From positions 3,348,001 through 3,412,000 of the forward strand of contig JAHEWK010000003.1 of assembly GCA_020740775.1 (NCBI GenBank): a stretch of 64,000 bases of DNA. Direction: 5' to 3'. Below the pieces are notes generated by a model. It saw only the letters and a program-made list of their open reading frames with translations, made no database searches and had not been told where the DNA came from. Origin of the DNA: Ilyonectria destructans (lineage: Eukaryota > Ascomycota > Sordariomycetes > Hypocreales > Nectriaceae). Below are positions 1 to 12,138 of this stretch, one piece after another. The translations under genes and the position numbers were made by a program. Position 1 is the first letter of the stretch. Each line of letters begins with the position of its first letter.

Positions 1-892
1 TTGAAGGATGGCGATCGCAGATTCATGGTGTAGGTCGGGCTAGCATGGTCGCGATCGCGAGGGGCTCAGAGCAAGGGCGAGCACCAACGACGAGGATGCT
101 ATGCAGTCGAGTCGGGCCAGGGCAGCAGGTATGGGGTATGCAGGTGTTCGCCTGGTGTTTAGTCGGTTGTTTTAGCGAGATCAATGTGACGATCAAACGA
201 GGCTGAAGGCTGAGGTGTTCTTGTAGGTTGCTAGTTGGCTGGCTGCTGTCATGCTGCAGCTGCATTGCATGGGGAACTGATCCGACGGCTGGGTGTCAGC
301 TCCAACTGTGGCTGAAGCTTTTGCTAAGCCACAGCACAAACCAGGGTCGCGTTTAGTGGTTGCAGCGGCCCATCGCGTTTCGTGTCGTCGACCTCAGTGC
401 GAGGATCCAGCCAAACTTGATCCTCTCTGATTCATGATAAGTCGGTTTCCATTTCAGCGGCCAACGAACCAGAGCATCCCGATTGCAGTCGCATCGGCCG
501 AGTCAAGATTAATCCAATAATATTCCATCACATCACCCTCGCCGGTTCGCTTTTCTGGTCCTCGGAGCGAGACGAACCTGGGATTTTCCCAAGTAAGGTA
601 AGGCCAACAAGACCCAGTTCAAAGTCATCCCCAAGATCCCATATATTGCCTTGGATGCGCCTCGTAGGCTTCGAATGTATCTCACATTTCACTCTGGGAT
701 GGTTATTTTCCGCCTAGCTTCTGCTACGCAATCTCAGCCTGGACAGGGGGCGCTATTGCTCCAGTGCATTCTGCAACGAATCTCATTTCATCCAACTCAC
801 CGATACACACAAGCTGACTCCCTCTTGTATTTAGGCTGTCTTGCTTAACCATATATCTCTCGACCATCACTCACCCTCTAAACCTACCCACC
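1..892. other. Left-edge intergenic region, upstream of the histone-fold gene
   Basis: No gene is supported here. Short open frames occur on both strands but show no recognisable protein character. The pyrimidine-rich stretch just before 893 (about 840-892) fits the 5-prime leader of the gene starting at 893. Confidence 0.4.
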
Positions 893-1620
893 ATGCCGTA
901 TAACACTACTGCCATCCCCCCTAGAAAGGAGCCGACTGGTCAGACTCAGCTTCCACGTCTGTTCCTCCCGGCCCCAGTCCCGAATCATTCGTCTAACCTC
1001 ATCTTCAGTCTCAAGAGTAAAGAAGATCATTTCCCAGGACTCGGAAATTGGCATCTGCTCCAACAATGCCGCCTTCGTCATAACGCTTGCCGCCGTGAGT
1101 TTCCCTTCAGCCCCGTCAACAAACATGCCTACTAACCCGTGGCAGGAAATGTTCGTCCAGCATCTCGCCGACGAGTCCCACACTCAGGCTAAGCTCGAGC
1201 GCAAGCCTCGACGAAACATCCAGTACAAGGACGTTGGTGTGTTCTCCTCTCAACTCTCCCTTCCATCCGCCAATATCCGTTCTAACACCATTTCCAGCCA
1301 ACGCCGTCTCTCACCAAGACAACCTTGAGTTCCTCGAGGACGTCGTCCCTAAGACTGTCCCGTACAAGAAGGTCAAGGCTGCTGCTAGTGCCACCCAGGC
1401 CCGCCTTCGCGGCGAGAAGACCGCCGAAGCGAAGTCGCCTGCAGTAAAGACCCCCGTTGCCAATGGTACTAGCAAGTCCATCGTCAACGGTAACGGAAGC
1501 CCCTTCACTGTGACTCCCCGCACCGAGGAGCGACAAGATGATCCCAATGCACAGCTGGAACTGGAGATGAGGCAAGCGGCTGGGCAAACCCGGGATGGTG
1601 ACGTGACCATGACGGGCTAG
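893..1620 (+). CDS. CBF/NF-Y-type histone-fold protein, Dpb3/CHRAC-like
   Basis: Proposed exons 893-956, 1009-1094, 1146-1236 and 1298-1620 give 187 residues. The histone fold spans about residues 21-95: a basic first helix with SRVKKIISQD, then EIGICSNNAAFVITLAAEMF and the segment RRNIQYKDVANAV typical of the CBFD/NF-YB/HMF family. The C-terminal half is lysine/alanine-rich and probably disordered. Family knowledge: members such as Dpb3 (DNA polymerase epsilon) and CHRAC subunits pair with a second histone-fold partner in the nucleus. Which partner applies here cannot be told from sequence. Introns are 52, 51 and 61 nt. The first has an unusual donor (GTCTGT) but a good CTAAC branch point and restores the conserved frame. 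The neighbouring gene at 1862-2859 is convergent, 241 bases away. Confidence 0.85.
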
Positions 1621-1861
1621 GAGATGGAATGAAACACAAGGGCCAGACAATTGTACTGGCGCGATGCTGGGCCTAACAAAATACGTGGATGATGTAGTTG
1701 TTATAAAGATGAATCAACTCCACGACGGCTATGCTCGGTCAGGCATCGAGCTGGTATGAACATGAATACACCGAAATCCCACCCCCAACCCTTTTTATAT
1801 GTCCCCCGAGACCAGGCAATGAGACAACCGTGAAACGTCCACCTTGCAGATATGGGATTCC

Positions 1862-2859
1862 TTATTCCTCCATGGGATCCCCTTGAATTCCAGACGGGAG
1901 CCGTCCCTCGTTCAACTCCTTCTCCAGCGCAATAATTTCCTGCAGGCTGGTCGCCTTCTTGATCCGTTCTTGCAAGCGCTTCTTCTCCGCGTCCGTGAGT
2001 TTTATTCTCGACAACTTCGAGGGCGCATCTGAGCCGCTGGAGGCATCAAAGGTTGTAGTCTTGATACCCATGATCTATTCGATGGTTAGACGGTGAGTCG
2101 TGTGATGAGGGGTTGCCAGCGTACCTTAGAGGCCAACACAGTAGGCTCCTCCACAGTTCCGAAAAGCTCCCGCCCCTTCTCCCTCTCGGCCTCCTTGACT
2201 TTCTGGTAGTCCAGGAACCTCACAGAAGGGCACCGCCAGAGAACCCAGTATCGAAAATGCTAGGATGCTCGTCAGCCAAACCTATCCAACGTCGTTTCTC
2301 GTAGCACGTAGTAGACTCACTTCCTTCTTGGCGACCGGATTATCGACCAGCACGAGGTGCGTCAACCGCGGAAATGTTGCTAACGCATCCAGATCTGCCA
2401 GCTCCACCAGGTTATTCGACGCCAGAACCAAGTTCGTCAGGTTGGGAATGGCCTTGGCCAGTGTGGGCTGGATGCTCGCGACGCGGTTGCGCGCCAGCAG
2501 GAGGGTCGTTATCCGAGGGGATAGGGGTACGTTTCCCAGGACCTGGATATCGTTGTCGGTGAAGTCGATGGCATCGTGAGGCTGCCGGCGCACGTCAGGT
2601 TAGCTCTCTGCATTATTGGGGCCTAACAGGAAGGACAAGGCAAGGGAAGCAGCACTTACGCCAGCGACACCCAAGTTCTCAATCGCGGGGATTCGGTGTC
2701 CTGTTCACGCCGCGAAGACGATTGTATCAACTCTGCCCTTTACGATCAAAAATGTAGCATCTGCTCTTTTCACAACGCACCTCGGAGATCAAGCTCTCGT
2801 TCCTTGAGAGGATTGAGATAGGACAAGGAATCCCGGATGAGGTCGGCGGTGAGCCGCAT
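1862..2859 (-). CDS. lea1: U2 snRNP A-prime protein (Lea1)
   Basis: Five exons on the minus strand (2859-2781, 2700-2660, 2581-2321, 2259-2125, 2074-1862) give 242 residues, the normal length for the family. The start reads MRLTADLIRDSLSYLNPLKE. The leucine-rich-repeat core follows with DLRGHRIPAIENLGVAG, FTDNDIQVLGN, LLLARNRVASIQ and LVLASNNLVELADLDAL. The LRR cap is the region RYWVLWRCPSVRFLDYQKVK. The C-terminal part is charged and helical (LTDAEKKRLQERI). Family knowledge: U2 A-prime binds U2 B-double-prime and stem-loop IV of U2 snRNA in the spliceosome. All introns (80, 78, 61 and 50 nt) keep the family reading frame. It lies tail to tail with the histone-fold gene and upstream, in the same direction, of VPS15. 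Confidence 0.93.
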
Positions 2860-3418
2860 CTTGGAGCAAGGACCGTTACCTCGGGGTCAATTTATAACTT
2901 GGGGATTTGCTGGGGGACGGTGTCTGTCGGCTCGGGGGATTTCCTGTCGTGGGCGGGCTGCTGGTGGGTGGGATTTTTGGCGGGTCGTTGAGTTGTGATG
3001 GCGAGGCTGATGAGCTCGACAAGGCGGAGGGGAAATTTTGGAGTGTGAATGCGGGCCAAGGTGCCTGCGCCACGTTGAGCCTCGTCTAGGCCCCGCACAA
3101 GCCACACTTCCAACGCTACCTACCCAAACTACCTCTGTACCGACTAACATCCTCAGCGAAAGAGTCTCAACTTCCTTATTCCTATATCGATTCAGAGGTT
3201 CAGGTTATGAATCAGATAATTCAGAAAGTATGGTCAACATAAGACCAACGAACGTCAAATTAACCAAAAGGGGGGGGATTATAAGAACCAGGGGCCTAGT
3301 TTAGACCTGTATTCATACTCTATCCAGCATCAATAACCCTCCGCAATAATTACAAGGTCTTCGCCCGCAGGATCTGAAGCCCTTCCAATCCTCCGCCTGC
3401 TTCATATGTGCCCCAGTT
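2860..3418. other. Intergenic, lea1 promoter and VPS15 3-prime flank
   Basis: No coding potential is supported. The stretch must hold the promoter of the minus-strand lea1 gene and the 3-prime end of VPS15. Confidence 0.4.
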
Positions 3419-6400
3419 CTATTGAAACACGAATACAACTCCTGACCGGTCCACCGAAACGCTCATCGTGTATGGGTACTCCAGCAACGCCACGTCCAAA
3501 ATAGAATCCATGTGTGTCTGCAGAAGTTGCTGCTGCTGCATCGAAATTACCGTCGACCGCGGTGGTCGTGCACTGGAAGACTTTGCCTTGGGTCCGGACC
3601 CTGCGTTCGGTGCAGTAGGTCCCTGCCGCGGGAATCGCTCTGTGTTCAGCGTCAATGCCGCCGTGGGGTGAGATGTCGTGTAGGTCGGTTTAGACTGATC
3701 AGGCAGAAGCCCGCTGTAGATGAACGAACTCTCCATACGAGATAGGTCCCAGAACCGGAGTCTCTTGTCTGAGCCACCGGTGACGATGAATGCGTGCCGG
3801 ACGTCCCTAGAGTCCTCAGCGGCAGCTGTTCCCACGATCATGGCCCGGACTCCTCGATCGGCGTTTGTGGTTTCGTTGAACTCAATGTTGGTAGCATACC
3901 GCCCCAGCATTCCTTCTGGCTTATCTTCGTCAACATCCCATGCCTCGTAGGTCTTTGGGCTATCTTTGCTGGCATCCTTGTTGCCGCCAGTGCGATAAAT
4001 CTCTCTGCACACGGTCTTCTCCAAGTCCCAGACTGTAACTTCTCCTTGGCCTGTTCCACCGGATACACAGATCCATTTGCCACGGCCCTTGGTGGGATGG
4101 ATGCAGATCCGGTAAATTGAGCCCTTACCTGGCAGACCCCAGCCCCTGAGTCTCATCTTGAATCTGAGATCCCATAGGTCCACCACGCCATGCGAAGTTC
4201 CCACGCACAGCCAGTTTCGCTTCCTATCAACGCAAAAGCACGTTGGCGTTCCATGATGAACAGGATTCTCAAGCACGTAGAGAAGGCTCATGGTCCTGAG
4301 GTCAATGCCCAAAATCCTTGAGCGATTCGTGGCGAGGATGAGAATGGAGCTCGAATCCTGCCTAAAATGCTCACACCAAACCGCAAACTCGTCTGTGGGC
4401 AGCTGATACTCTCGCAGAACGCGCAGCTTGCCATACCTGATTACCCCGCTGGCAGAAACTGTATCGACCTTAACAACATGGACACTTCCATCGCCCGCGC
4501 AGCTCACAAAACAATGCGAGTTCTCAATGAAGCACAGTGCAATAACTGGAGCTCCGTTGACATGCTTGTGTGTTTGTCTTGAGCGATGGGTAATGTTTCG
4601 CTCGAGCCGCGCAGTATCCCATACCTTAACAGCACCGTCATCGCCACCAGTGACAAAAAAGACATGGTCAGGAGAGGCCAAGACCCTGTTGATGGGACCT
4701 TTGTGCTCTCCAAATGTCGCAACGAGTTGTCCTTGGGGCTTCCAGGGATCTTCACCTGGCTGGAGACTAATCCTGTTCGCCTTTGTGCGCTTGATTGGGG
4801 TGACCATCGGTCCGAACTCGATGACATCGCGAGGGAAGTTATCCACAAACATGCTGTCAAGCATCCTTTGGATATTCGGGTCACCCCCTTCGTAGCTATG
4901 CCTCGACAGCCTAGGAGTTGTCCTCTCTGCTTCGTTGCCATCTGACGAAGGCGCCTTTGGGGGCGTGGGTTGTGCAAAGGGTCCTTCAACTTCGCCAAAT
5001 GCATTCGCATCTGTTGTGCCTGTCTGGGGGACCGATTTGTTCTTGTCTTTTCGATCAAGGAGACTCAACGCACTCGCCTGATGTCGGACTGCTCTCCTTG
5101 TTGCGTATGGCTCTTCCTGAATGGACACGTCATCATCGGCCACTACCTGTCCGCGTGCTGTGGATGGGTTTCTAGAATGCCTCGCAGAACCAGCAGAAGT
5201 GGGTGATAAAAGTCGCTGTGGTGAACGTGGCCCACCGCTCAGCACCCGGCCCTTTTGTGTGTTGAGCGCTGTCCGCTTTCTTCCACTGATAGGGTCGTCA
5301 ATGGTCATCGAGGCATCCAGGAGAGCATCAGCAATGGTGTAAGGTTCAGTCGGGGGGTCAAGGTTCGGCATAGCCGTGGGATCACGAAGGGGTGCGTCGT
5401 TAAAGAACACCGTCTGGGGTGTGACACCCAAAGTCTTCAGAGAGACGACTCCTGATGGTGTCGATATTTCCGCCGTCGAAGCGTCTCGCGCCTTCATCTT
5501 ACTAAGACGCCAGATAAACTCCCTGAGCGCATCGAGTTTCAACTCATCCTCGTGTTTCAATCCGAGGTTTCTCAGTTTCGCAAACCACTGCTCATCTTCG
5601 TCATTGCGAGCCACCTTTCCGACTGATCCGGCAGAGAAGTCTCTGGACGATCGCGAACTCTTTGAGCCAAATAGTAGAGGCCGAAGTTGCTGGAGCGGTT
5701 TCCAATAAACACCTCGATCCGTCTTAAGGGCCCATGTGACTGCCTGATCAAATACGTTCCGAGAAAGCGGCCTCTTCAAGGCATCAAGGAGATTCAGCTC
5801 TGAAAAGTCGGACAGAACTTCCACCTTCATGTACGGCTTCACCATAGGCACCAAGTTGCACCTAATATCGGCAACGGTCAAAAATCTCGCAGACATGGAC
5901 AGGAACTCGGTGGCGGCCTCTCGTATCCAGATGTTTGGGTGCATGGTAAATCGGCTAATAAGATCGGCCAGCTCCCAGACCTTTGGTCTCGAAAGGAGAC
6001 CAAGACCAGCAAGCTGAGCAAGCGAATGCAGAGCTGCCTGAACCACAAACTCTTCAGGGTCGGTAAGAGCTTGGATCATCAGTGGTAGCATAAACTCTTC
6101 TAGGCTGGTGCTTCCAATGAATGTCGAGATGCCCACGATCGTATCAAAAAAGGCACATTTCAACGTCCAATCGCGGTCGTTCAGATATGTGTTTAGGTGA
6201 GTGAGCAAGACGTCGTTGGAATGTTCTTGGAAGAACATGCAGAGCTCAGGGACTGACGCCAAGAAAGCTCGGCGGACTGATATGTCTGGGTCTTCAACCA
6301 GTTGCTTGGTATGGCTCTCTAGAACTTCGAAAAGCTGCCTTCCGGCGTTATCAAAGACGCTCTCAAAATTAGCTTCCGCGTCGGCTCCGGGCTCTATCTC

Positions 6401-8073
6401 GGGATCAGCAACGGGCATCGAACCATCAGCCCTCAAGCTCGAGGCCATCTCGAGGAATCGCTGTGCGGTAGTCGCAAGACTTCCCAAACACGATGCGTAT
6501 GTTGCCTTGACCAGAGGGCTCGGGATCTTTGACCTGGATCCGAGAGCCACTTCCATTCGAGGCAACACGTACTCCACCAAGACATGCGAGTTGATCGGTG
6601 TAACCATTTGAACAAGCTGCAGAAGCTGAGTGATTGTTCTAATAGCAGCTATGACGACCAAGTCAGTCTCCTCCGGTCGAAGAAGCGTCATTAGATATGG
6701 TAACACTCTGTCCAGCTTGGCTTCATCCGTGAGTCTCTCCGAGAAAGCTAAGAGCACGTCGCATGCCCTAATCCTTGATGAAGCGCGAGCTGTGTTTCTC
6801 ATTGAGGATACAATGAGAGTAAGGAATATTAAAGTTCCATCGTCTTCTGGCGGCTCTAAGTCTGAGGACACGGGGTGATCGTGGTTGGGGATATTCAGCC
6901 GCACTGGGAAATGAGATAGGCCGAGTCTTGACGAAGATTGCAAGGCGTTTGAAGTGCGCTTTTCAGGTTGATACCCAAGGAAATACGAAATTTTGTCAAA
7001 GTCGTAGAAAACGCGGTCTATCCGGTCATCAGCCTCTCCAAGGTTCTTCATCGCGCCCGACATGGGGCTGTTTCCTGATGATGGATCGGTGATGAGCTCC
7101 ATGTACTGGTGAAGAAAGTTGTAAAAGTAGTTTGGAAAAACCTTTCCCTTCCAAAACTCGAGATATTGCTCCGCGGAGTAGCGCTTCTCTGGGTCGAGCT
7201 GAATCATGTGGGATATCATGTCACGGACGTCCTTGTCGGAGATGACACTCAAGTGCGTAATGACAGGGTCGTACTCGCCACGGCGGTACTTATACAGCTG
7301 TGCAAGGCTAAAGATCTCGGATTCAAGAAACATCTGGGCGATGACGCATCCAGCGCTGAATATGTCCATGGCCCAGGTCATTTTCGGCTTCTGTGGAGGC
7401 GCCTCTCCAGAAGCATAGAATCGCTCAGGGGCAATGTAACAAGTGCGCCGACTTGACGTGTCAAAGAAGTAGGAATAATCGCCAGGGTTATCGTCTGGGA
7501 GCATGATGGGCTTGTATGCCGAGGAGAAGTCGGACAGGTACAACCAGTTCCAGGAAGTGACGAGAACGTTCTGCGCCTTGATGTCGCCGTGGTAGACGTC
7601 CCGCGCATGGCAGTCGCGGAGAGAGCAGAGGAGCTGGAAGGCTAGCCATTTCTTCTCGATATCCTCGAGGAACGGTCGTGTGCTGAGGCGGTCGTAGAGG
7701 GAGCTGTAGAGGTATTGGCGAACGAGGTAGCCGTTGGATTCGGTCTCGATGATGCGCTGGAAGCCGAGGGCGTTGGGTACATCGGCCAGAGCCTTGCGCT
7801 GCTCTGTGTCGCGTCAGTATACCCGTAATGATGCGCGCACTGAGGCAGGCCAGTCTTACCTATGATCTGCTTCTTGTACGTCTCCAGCTTGACCTCGGGG
7901 TAGGGCTTCACGAGCACCTTGACGAGGACCAATCCATTCTCGTGGCGGCCGCGGATGGTCTTCATGAAGCGCGCGTCGCCGATGCTCTTCTCATAGTGCA
8001 CATCGCTGAGCTCTACGGCGTCGATACCCGCGGAGCCGGCGGACGGCGTCGCGAGCGAGAAGCCTTGACCCAT
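3419..8073 (-). CDS. vps15: Vps15, PI3-kinase regulatory pseudokinase-like scaffold
   Basis: Two exons (8073-7860 and 7803-3419; intron of 56 nt) give 1532 residues, the usual size for Vps15. Residue 2 is glycine in MGQGFSLATPSAG, which fits the N-myristoylation site of the family. The kinase domain occupies about residues 20-300: a lysine in VLVKVLVKP, a catalytic loop DVYHGDIKAQN (HGD instead of HRD), DFS in place of DFG near residue 164, and an APE motif in CYIAPERF. HEAT-type helical repeats follow at about 320-650 (for example LPYLMTLLRP, TLKCAFFDTIVGISTF). WD40 repeats occupy roughly 1050-1530 (FVTGGDDGAVKVWDT, FIVTGGSDKRLRFWDL). Family knowledge: Vps15 holds Vps34 and Vps30/Atg6 at endosomal and vacuolar membranes for sorting and autophagy. 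The start is the first ATG of the conserved N-terminus. Confidence 0.97.
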
Positions 8074-9669
8074 GGTTGGTGGGGGAAGCCTGGTGGTATC
8101 GTGATAGCTATCGGTCGGGGGATTGCGACGCAGCCGTCATTTTGGACGACTCGAGCTGGCGGGAAGGTTGGGCGAGCTGGCGGTTGACGAAATCTTTGCG
8201 GGTGCTGTCTGTGTCGTCAGAGTCGCGAGGTTGAAGGCATCAGCGGTGTGTACCCGAAGCTCCCTAGGACGTCATTGGAATAGCTAGAGAGGTCACTTCC
8301 CGTGGTCACTTACGAGGTGTCGGCGAGCCGTTCATGCGATCTCCGATGTGGGGCCGCTGTGCTATCTTAGCCCCACCATTGGCCCAAGCTCATCACAGCT
8401 ACCCTACATCTCCAGAACTCAAGCATGTTGCCTTGCGGTTCACCATGCCGCATGATGATGACAGCTAGTCTTGTAAAATATGACAAAGTACAAAGGTAAT
8501 ATCCTCTCACAGCTGCGAGAATTTGTCGCAGTGAACTAGCTCATAAGGCTAGCCTCTCTGCATCAGTTCGCGGTGATAGACGTGTACTTCAGGAGCTTCG
8601 ACGGAAGTTTGCGGATGAAGTTTGAGCGAATCAATATTGACTAACTCCAGTCTGGAACGAAGGAATTTGCTATCACCGACCTTTCCGTGTATCCTAAGGA
8701 GTTCGCGAGCAGCACAGTTGCTAAAGCCCCCCAAAAGCATGGGCGAATGTTTTCTATGTATCATGTCCCACGAAAGCAGCGGCTGGGATCCAGGACTCGA
8801 TGAGTTTGGTCATTCTCTGGTCCTAGATAAAGTGATTGGCTGTCTTATTTGCCTGGAAAAATTTCCGATTTATTCTCGACATCGCCACTTATAAGGAAAT
8901 GCATGGCGCCTGCGATACCCGAGAAAACGGGTCAGCCCAAACCGGACGAACTCAAATCAAGATTCATATCCCAAGATAATACAAAACTGAGGACAGTTTC
9001 TTCATGTGTCTTCCCACGTCAATCAAGGGGCTTGATATGGACAGGAAGGAATGTGGTAAGCACTGCTTTGATCAGATCAACTTCTCTTGTTCTCAAACTA
9101 CTATCCATGACTTGATAATTCATCTTGACGTCCACAATTTGGAAGACATTGTGTGGAACACTCAAGCATTTAAACTTCGTGGTCGCCGAGAATGAAACCG
9201 AGGGACCCGTCCAAGCTGCGGTGACTAATTAACCAGTTTCGCACGGCGGAGAACACTGGTCTCATCCGCGGGAAGGGAACAGCCTATCCATAGTATTGCA
9301 TGGGTAAGAGCAGTTGAATTACTAGCATATGCTGTAATAAGTGGTAACAATTTAACAGAGGTCTCGGGACTGGCAAGACCCTGACCGTAGACAGGTACCA
9401 ATTTTAAGGTTGCTGAGATTGCGAAAAAGCCTCTTTATAGAGTAACCTCTGGAGATGTTGGTACAAAGGTTGAAGGTGTCGAACAGCAGGACAATCCTTC
9501 TCCCGACTCGGGGTAGAAGATCTGCCAACCCCCCCTCATCCCCGCCGTATTGTCCTTCTATATCGTGTCTTTGTTCCGCAACTCGACCAGCACTCATGCC
9601 TCTAGCGGCTGAAAGGCTGGTTTACCGATTAGTTGTCGCCGGCTATAATCAAATCGCCAACTTTAGAAT
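8074..9669. other. AT-richer intergenic region
   Basis: It must contain the VPS15 promoter at its left end. A short minus-strand frame near 8549-8764 looks protein-like over about 60 codons but matches nothing I know and is closed on both sides. No other gene is supported. Confidence 0.35.
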
Positions 9670-10395
9670 ATTGAGACGTTGCTAGCTGGCGCTGCTGCTG
9701 CAAACTTGCCATGTTCTTGACAGTCATTGGCATGAGCTGTCCTGGGTTAGTACCGCCTTGCATCTGCTGGGCGTGAGCAGCTTGTAGACGCGGCTGAGCC
9801 CGTTTCAGGTTCTACTGAGCCTCTTGCTCCAAATATTGATTCTCACCTTGCTACTGCTCCTTTTGGAGAGCGAGTCGCTGGCTATGGTGGCTTGCGACTG
9901 TGATGTTGTTCCTTGGACAGATTGGTTGGCGATAGAGCAGCTCCACGGCTGTGCATCTCGAACTAAACTTACTGGCCCGAGTCTACCAGTCTGTCTCAGC
10001 TAATGAAGCTACTGAGGGCTGAGCAGTTTTAACTGCCCAGGGATGAACTGATCCAACTGCTGGGGGCTGAGTTGATCCAACTGCATACCCATGGGCATAG
10101 CGTTCGAATCCTGTATGTTGGCCTGCTGGAAAACGTTATATATAGATATATATGGGCCATCAAATCCTCTCTCGCGTGTTGCTGTTGGAGCTATCACTGC
10201 TGTTGCCGCGCTGCTGCCATCGATTGTGGGTTGTTGGCCGGAGAGAAGACGCAGGTAATACGCGGGATTACGAACCGAGGTCCGTGGGTGTGACGGAGAC
10301 ATACATTACCGCTGCTGCTCTCGGAGCATTTGCTGCTGAGCGGGATTCAGATGCTGGAGAGCACTCGGCGGTGGCGCACCTGAAGCCATCATGTC
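9670..10395 (-). pseudogene. Decayed gene for a glutamine-rich protein
   Basis: Read on the minus strand, two stretches look like coding sequence rich in glutamine. The 5-prime part starts with two ATG codons near 10395 and reads MMASGAPPPSALQHLNPAQQ and then QQMLREQQR. The 3-prime part (about 9880-9670) includes LQAAHAQQMQGG and NMASLQQQRQLA. The frames between are interrupted by TAG and TAA codons lying inside runs of CAG/CAA, and segments such as QLDQLSPQQLDQF lie in another frame. CAG-to-TAG and CAA-to-TAA are the changes expected from C-to-T decay such as repeat-induced point mutation. The parent could be a Mediator, SNF or Cyc8-like Q-rich protein; I cannot tell. A spliced active gene with several introns is a less likely reading. 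Confidence 0.5.
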
Positions 10396-10731
10396 TGCAA
10401 TGACGTGGTGGGCCGTCAGTGGGCCCGTATAACTGGTGGGACCGAACGTATAGATATGAGCAAGGTACAGAACCCGGGATTAAGTGTTGGTTGTGTTTAT
10501 AGATGGTTAGGCTGTGCTGGGCGTCATCGGTCACGTGTGGTGTTGTGCATCTCAGCCCTGCCATAGCCACGCGGACATTGCCATATTGAGCTGACGGAGA
10601 CTAATGCAACGTTGATTGAAGCTGAACGCTGGTTGCCTTGGCCTGCCACATGGCATGATTAAAGTCTCAAATATATTCCAGTTCCTCCCTTCACATTCTT
10701 GATTTGTGTACTGCATAATTCTTTTCACATC
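10396..10731. other. Short intergenic region before the DUF7730-like gene
   Basis: No gene is seen. The segment directly before 10732 is pyrimidine-rich and fits the promoter and leader of the plus-strand gene. Confidence 0.35.
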
Positions 10732-12138
10732 ATGTGGAGTTTAAAGGGCGACATGGCCTCCTTCTCATATGTGTTCAAATCGGAGTCACTGAGCAACCAA
10801 ATTTCTCGATGGACTATTCACCAGCAAGAGCTCTGTCCCCTTTTTGCCGTGTTGCCTACGGAGATTCGCCTTCAGATATTCTCCATTGTTCTCACAGAAG
10901 AGCAAGTCCTGATCAGATCTGATGCAGACCCTTCGCATGGCATCCCCGAACCCAACTGGCTGCTGCGCAAGCTCCCCGACGATACAAGAGAACCTGAGAG
11001 GGAGGGTTCCGATCTGGAGGTGGTCGGTGTAGAAAACTACTCCAACTGGGGCCTTGACCTCGGAATGTCCCAAAATATTCCTGGAGGCGACTGGCTTCGC
11101 CCAGGCATGTCAGGTCGGACGGTCCAACACACTTCCTTGCTGCGGACGTGCCGTCGGATATTCACCGAAACACGGAATATGCTCATGGAGAATGCTACCA
11201 TACGTTTATTTGGAGGGGATTATGATGTGCCACCCAACTCCCATCTCGGTTATAAAATGGACATGTACACCATGTCGCGCTACACTGCAAACCGTCTCAC
11301 GTCCTTCCATCTAAATGTCCCAGTCCATTTCCTCGAACATGGTTTCCTCTTTACCCGCGCTCTCGACATGTGCCCGGCCCAAGACATTCGATTGACCATC
11401 CGCCAGGGCGACTGGTGGAAGACGGACACTTCGCCTCCACAGCTCACTCCCTATGGGACGGGTTGTGTCAACCGATTCCAGCCCAACCAAATGCAGGAGC
11501 ACATGAATCTCACAAAAGACCACGGCCTGGCTAATAAACGGCCTTCAATCCCACCCATTCCCTTTGAGAGTGGTCCGAGGAGCCCTCGCGGTGCCTGGGG
11601 AGCGGCGCTCTCGCGGTTTCCAAGGCTACGGCGCTTCACCATCGACTTTGAGTATAACGAGGATAGATTCGACTCGCTCCTGGAGCTTGCAGAATGGGCA
11701 CATCGGGTCTGGCGCTTCCGCCTCGGTGGCCATATGAAGGGCTACTACCTAAGCGCAGCCGGAATCCCCATCAAGAAGACGAGTTGGCGCGGCCTGGCTC
11801 ATCACTGGACAACTGCCCACCTCATTCACAGACATCAAGTGCACCACGACAACCCGTCTAATGCTACATGCTGTGAATTTCGCAACAAGCTCATGGATCA
11901 AAACATTGGGCCAAGGATGTACACCTTCACGGTGACGTGGACAGCCCGTAAGCTGGAACCCGAAGATGGCGACGATCCCAGCATTCTCGGCCCGGAAGCT
12001 CTGCCTGACAAGTGGAATGAGTTGTCAATCGATGGTCGAGCGGAGGAGCTCTCGTCGGACGATTGGCTTTCCGGCGATGTGCCAACCTACGAGCTCCTGC
12101 ACCCAGCCTGTTCGCCCGGTTTTGACACTTGGTTGTGA
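10732..12138 (+). CDS. Uncharacterised protein with DUF7730/F-box-like N-terminus
   Basis: An intronless frame of 468 residues starting at the first in-frame ATG (10732); a second ATG at 10753 (MASFSYVF) is an equally good start. Near residue 40 it carries LFAVLPTEIRLQIFSIVL, the hallmark of the many fungal DUF7730 and 2EXR proteins, which resembles an F-box helix pair. After it come LLRTCRRIFTETRNML, which fits the second conserved block of that family (a helical segment with CR), and a region with SRFPRLRRFTIDFEY. The remainder is tryptophan- and arginine-rich. No signal peptide or membrane segment is visible. Function is not known for the family. It stands alone between a decayed gene and a long 3-prime gap. 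Confidence 0.75.
   Translation: MWSLKGDMASFSYVFKSESLSNQISRWTIHQQELCPLFAVLPTEIRLQIFSIVLTEEQVLIRSDADPSHGIPEPNWLLRKLPDDTREPEREGSDLEVVGVENYSNWGLDLGMSQNIPGGDWLRPGMSGRTVQHTSLLRTCRRIFTETRNMLMENATIRLFGGDYDVPPNSHLGYKMDMYTMSRYTANRLTSFHLNVPVHFLEHGFLFTRALDMCPAQDIRLTIRQGDWWKTDTSPPQLTPYGTGCVNRFQPNQMQEHMNLTKDHGLANKRPSIPPIPFESGPRSPRGAWGAALSRFPRLRRFTIDFEYNEDRFDSLLELAEWAHRVWRFRLGGHMKGYYLSAAGIPIKKTSWRGLAHHWTTAHLIHRHQVHHDNPSNATCCEFRNKLMDQNIGPRMYTFTVTWTARKLEPEDGDDPSILGPEALPDKWNELSIDGRAEELSSDDWLSGDVPTYELLHPACSPGFDTWL

Noticed and set aside
8549..8764. Minus-strand 71-codon frame with protein-like composition
   Set aside because: Closed by stops on both sides and without a matching neighbour exon; possibly a decayed fragment, not supportable as a gene.
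10095..10115. GTTCGAATCC word resembling a tRNA B box
   Set aside because: No matching A box, acceptor stem or anticodon arm around it; it lies inside the Q-rich decayed frame.
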